Of a DNA stretch of 64,000 nt, positions 62,155 to 64,000 are shown one piece after another; within the stretch, counting starts at the first letter, position 1; each line of letters starts with the position of its first letter. The DNA is taken from NCBI GenBank assembly GCA_964019165.1, contig OZ025269.1, positions 1,927,921 through 1,991,920 on the forward strand, written 5' to 3'. The translations under genes were made by a program, and so were the position numbers. Below the pieces are notes generated by a model. That model saw nothing but the letters and a program-made list of their open reading frames with translations. It was not told the origin of the DNA and ran no database searches. The stretch comes from Mastigias papua (taxonomy: Eukaryota; Cnidaria; Scyphozoa; Rhizostomeae; Mastigiidae).

Positions 62155-64000
62155 ATGGCAGCCCAGGCTCATGTCAACCCGGTTTTCACTGGAGCTACAA
62201 CAGAAAATTGGTCGGAAACTCCGTCTAGCAGTAACAAGACCAATGAGGGAAGATTGACTTTTAATAGTTACAAGACTGGGGAGAGAAGATTGACCTCTCG
62301 TAAGCGTAAATGTGTCGCGATCTTTGGTACCACATGCTTCGTAATAGTGATTCTCGCAGCAGTCGGGAGCTGGTGGTTTTGGATAAGACCAGGTATGAAC
62401 ATTTCACGTTTACTTCCATTTGCGCATATCTATACGTTTTTTCATAAGGAATTGATTTTGCAAAAGGAAGCAATACTCGGCAGTTGAAAAAGTTAACAAA
62501 ACCCAGTACAAGATTTTCGAGACCCAGGAGAGTTGATAAATGTATATATATTAGGAATTTAAATTGCCATGCAAACCCATAATCTATTTTGTACAACTTG
62601 CATAGATTTCCTCTATTCTACGTACTTCAGTGTTTCTCCCTTGTAGCGTCTTTTGACTTTGCAACACTGTATTGTTGCATAAACTCGAATATCCTCACTC
62701 AGAAAGACATGAGAACCTTTCAGTATTGAATTTATAAACATGCTAACAATATTTCGGTACTGGACGAAAAAAACTTTCTTATAAAAAAGAACGTGAATGC
62801 TGTTATAGTTCAATTAAACTGCCGTATTTAAACGCTGGTAGAGGTGGTACTCAACTCATCATTGCAATTCCTTCTAGACTTAAAGGGGAAGTTCGGGAAG
62901 AAACTAAAATTTGACATGTTGTAGAGAATGTCGAAAAACCCCATGATCTGAAATATTATCGCTCTTACTTACTCCAAGTTTGCATACTCGCATACCACAG
63001 GCAGTTGCGAAGGTAGCTCGAAGACAGGTATGGTGAACACCTAAATTTGATTGGAAGAGCATTTTCGATAAAGTAGTAAGTAAATATCTTTGGAGACTCT
63101 CTCAAAACAGCATTTACCTGACTCGTGAGCTCCTTTGATATTCAACGGTCTACACTAGGCTCACCGGATTTCAAAATTCAAAACAGATTGGAGCTTCTAA
63201 CCATCAGCGCTAATTTTAGTATGGTCTTGTCCACACTATATAGTCTTGGTAAACGAGAATGTTGCCAAGGAAATTTAGAAAGTGTGGTGAACACTTCAGG
63301 GTTTCAACATTATCAAAAGTCGTTTGACAATTGAAATTTTGAAGCTTCTTTAATCATGTGAGACCATCATTCGTCACGTAAAAACCATCATTCACCAGTA
63401 AGAACATTCAGCACTACTCAACGTAACATCAAGCAATATAGGGTGCTGGTAATGCCCATAACTTTAGAGAGTGGTAGGGCATGGCCACACAAAACTCTTG
63501 TAGGGGGAGGGGGTGACCAGCGTCTATCATAGCATAGTGTGGGCTTGGATATTTTCTTTACACTAGGCACTGCTCCCCATGTTTCCTAAAAAAGTATGAC
63601 TGTCATTACAGAGAAGTTATGAATCAAGAGAACTTGTGGTACGTTTGTATCCTGAAACTCATTTACTCAACTCTTAAACCATGCATGTTCTCAACAATTT
63701 GGAAGTGCAAAGTAAATTTCCCTTATTTTCAAACTCAAGATGTCCTCTAGTCAAGCAAAATGCCAAAAAACTGCAAAAACTTACATATTCCCTCTACTAA
63801 ATTGGTATGATACAAATTCTCACCAAATCTACTAATAAAGCAATAAATAAAGTAGTAACAGAAAAATTATTCCTGCAGTACATGGATCTTATTCAAGCTG
63901 GTCTCAGTTTGGACCATGCAGCAAAACTTGTGGTGGTGGAGTTAGAAACAGAACACGACAATGCAATAACCCCGAACCTAAATATGGTGGTAGGAAGTGT
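62155..64000 (+). CDS. signal-anchor protein with thrombospondin type 1 repeat, 5' part
   Basis: Exon 1 is 62155-62392 and exon 2 begins at 63879 (ttcctgcag) and runs off the window; both are phase 1. Residues 1-53 form a hydrophilic N-terminus ([20 protein letters not shown]) ending in the basic SRKRK. A single hydrophobic span follows ([20 protein letters not shown]), which suggests a type II or signal-anchor membrane protein with the C-terminus outside. Exon 2 encodes a TSP1 domain: [20 protein letters not shown] then [14 protein letters not shown]. More repeats probably follow outside the window, as in cnidarian coadhesin-like proteins (family knowledge, not visible here). Confidence 0.82.

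Overview
The window is eukaryotic, AT-rich genomic DNA from an early-branching or marine invertebrate, most likely a cnidarian. The inference rests on spliced genes with GT-AG introns, metazoan families (CatSper1, BABAM2, GTF2E2), a secreted protein with PA14-like, FN3 and PAN-like regions, a TSP1 protein with a membrane anchor, and a dense mix of DNA transposons, LINEs, foldback MITEs and satellites. Species-level assignment is not possible from the sequence alone. || Layout. 1-9536: one array of a 107-bp satellite, split by a complete 3.1-kb DNA transposon with an intact 605-codon transposase ORF, 24-bp terminal inverted repeats and a 4-bp TTCA target duplication (a 200-bp assembly gap lies at 840-1039). 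9.7-10.0 kb: a foldback MITE carrying an interstitial TTAGG-like array. 10.4-22.4 kb, minus strand: a multi-exon gene for a secreted protein (signal peptide, PA14-like, FN3, FN3, PAN-like). One of its introns holds a second, divergent member of the same transposon superfamily (TTAT duplication), itself broken by a LINE fragment and a frameshift. 22.4-29 kb: no gene recognised; LINE debris, a dispersed repeat and hammerhead-like cores. 29.3-32.7 kb: an almost full-length RTE-like LINE (minus) lying between two long (TA)n tracts. || 33.6-35.0 kb (minus): two-exon GTF2E2, the TFIIE beta subunit. 35.2-36.8 kb (minus): a CR1/L2-like LINE that has lost the catalytic YADD segment. 38.2-38.5 kb: a MITE. 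38.6-39.8 kb: an 81-bp tandem repeat next to the 3' end of BABAM2. 39.8-47.0 kb (minus): an 11-exon BABAM2 (BRE) gene, reconstructed exon by exon. 47.2-50.8 kb: a TA-flanked MITE, a 27-bp minisatellite, a solo-LTR-like insertion and an unidentified coding-like fragment. || 51.0-57.0 kb (plus): an 11-exon CatSper1 sperm calcium-channel subunit with an eight-arginine S4 and a TLDDW pore motif; one intron holds a hAT-type MITE resembling families I remember from vertebrates. 57.7-58.0 kb: two small phase-matched candidate exons of unknown identity. 60.2-60.8 kb: an unknown 189-residue intronless coding exon. 62.2-64.0 kb (plus): the 5' end of a type II membrane or signal-anchor protein with a TSP1 repeat that runs off the window. 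|| The host genes do not form one pathway: transcription initiation (GTF2E2), DNA-damage ubiquitin signalling (BABAM2), sperm calcium entry (CatSper1) and extracellular adhesion-type proteins sit side by side. The most informative part of the window is the mobile DNA. Two related DDE elements show the same GG...CC ends and TT-starting 4-bp duplications, and a MITE family is defined by two copies with 9-bp duplications.
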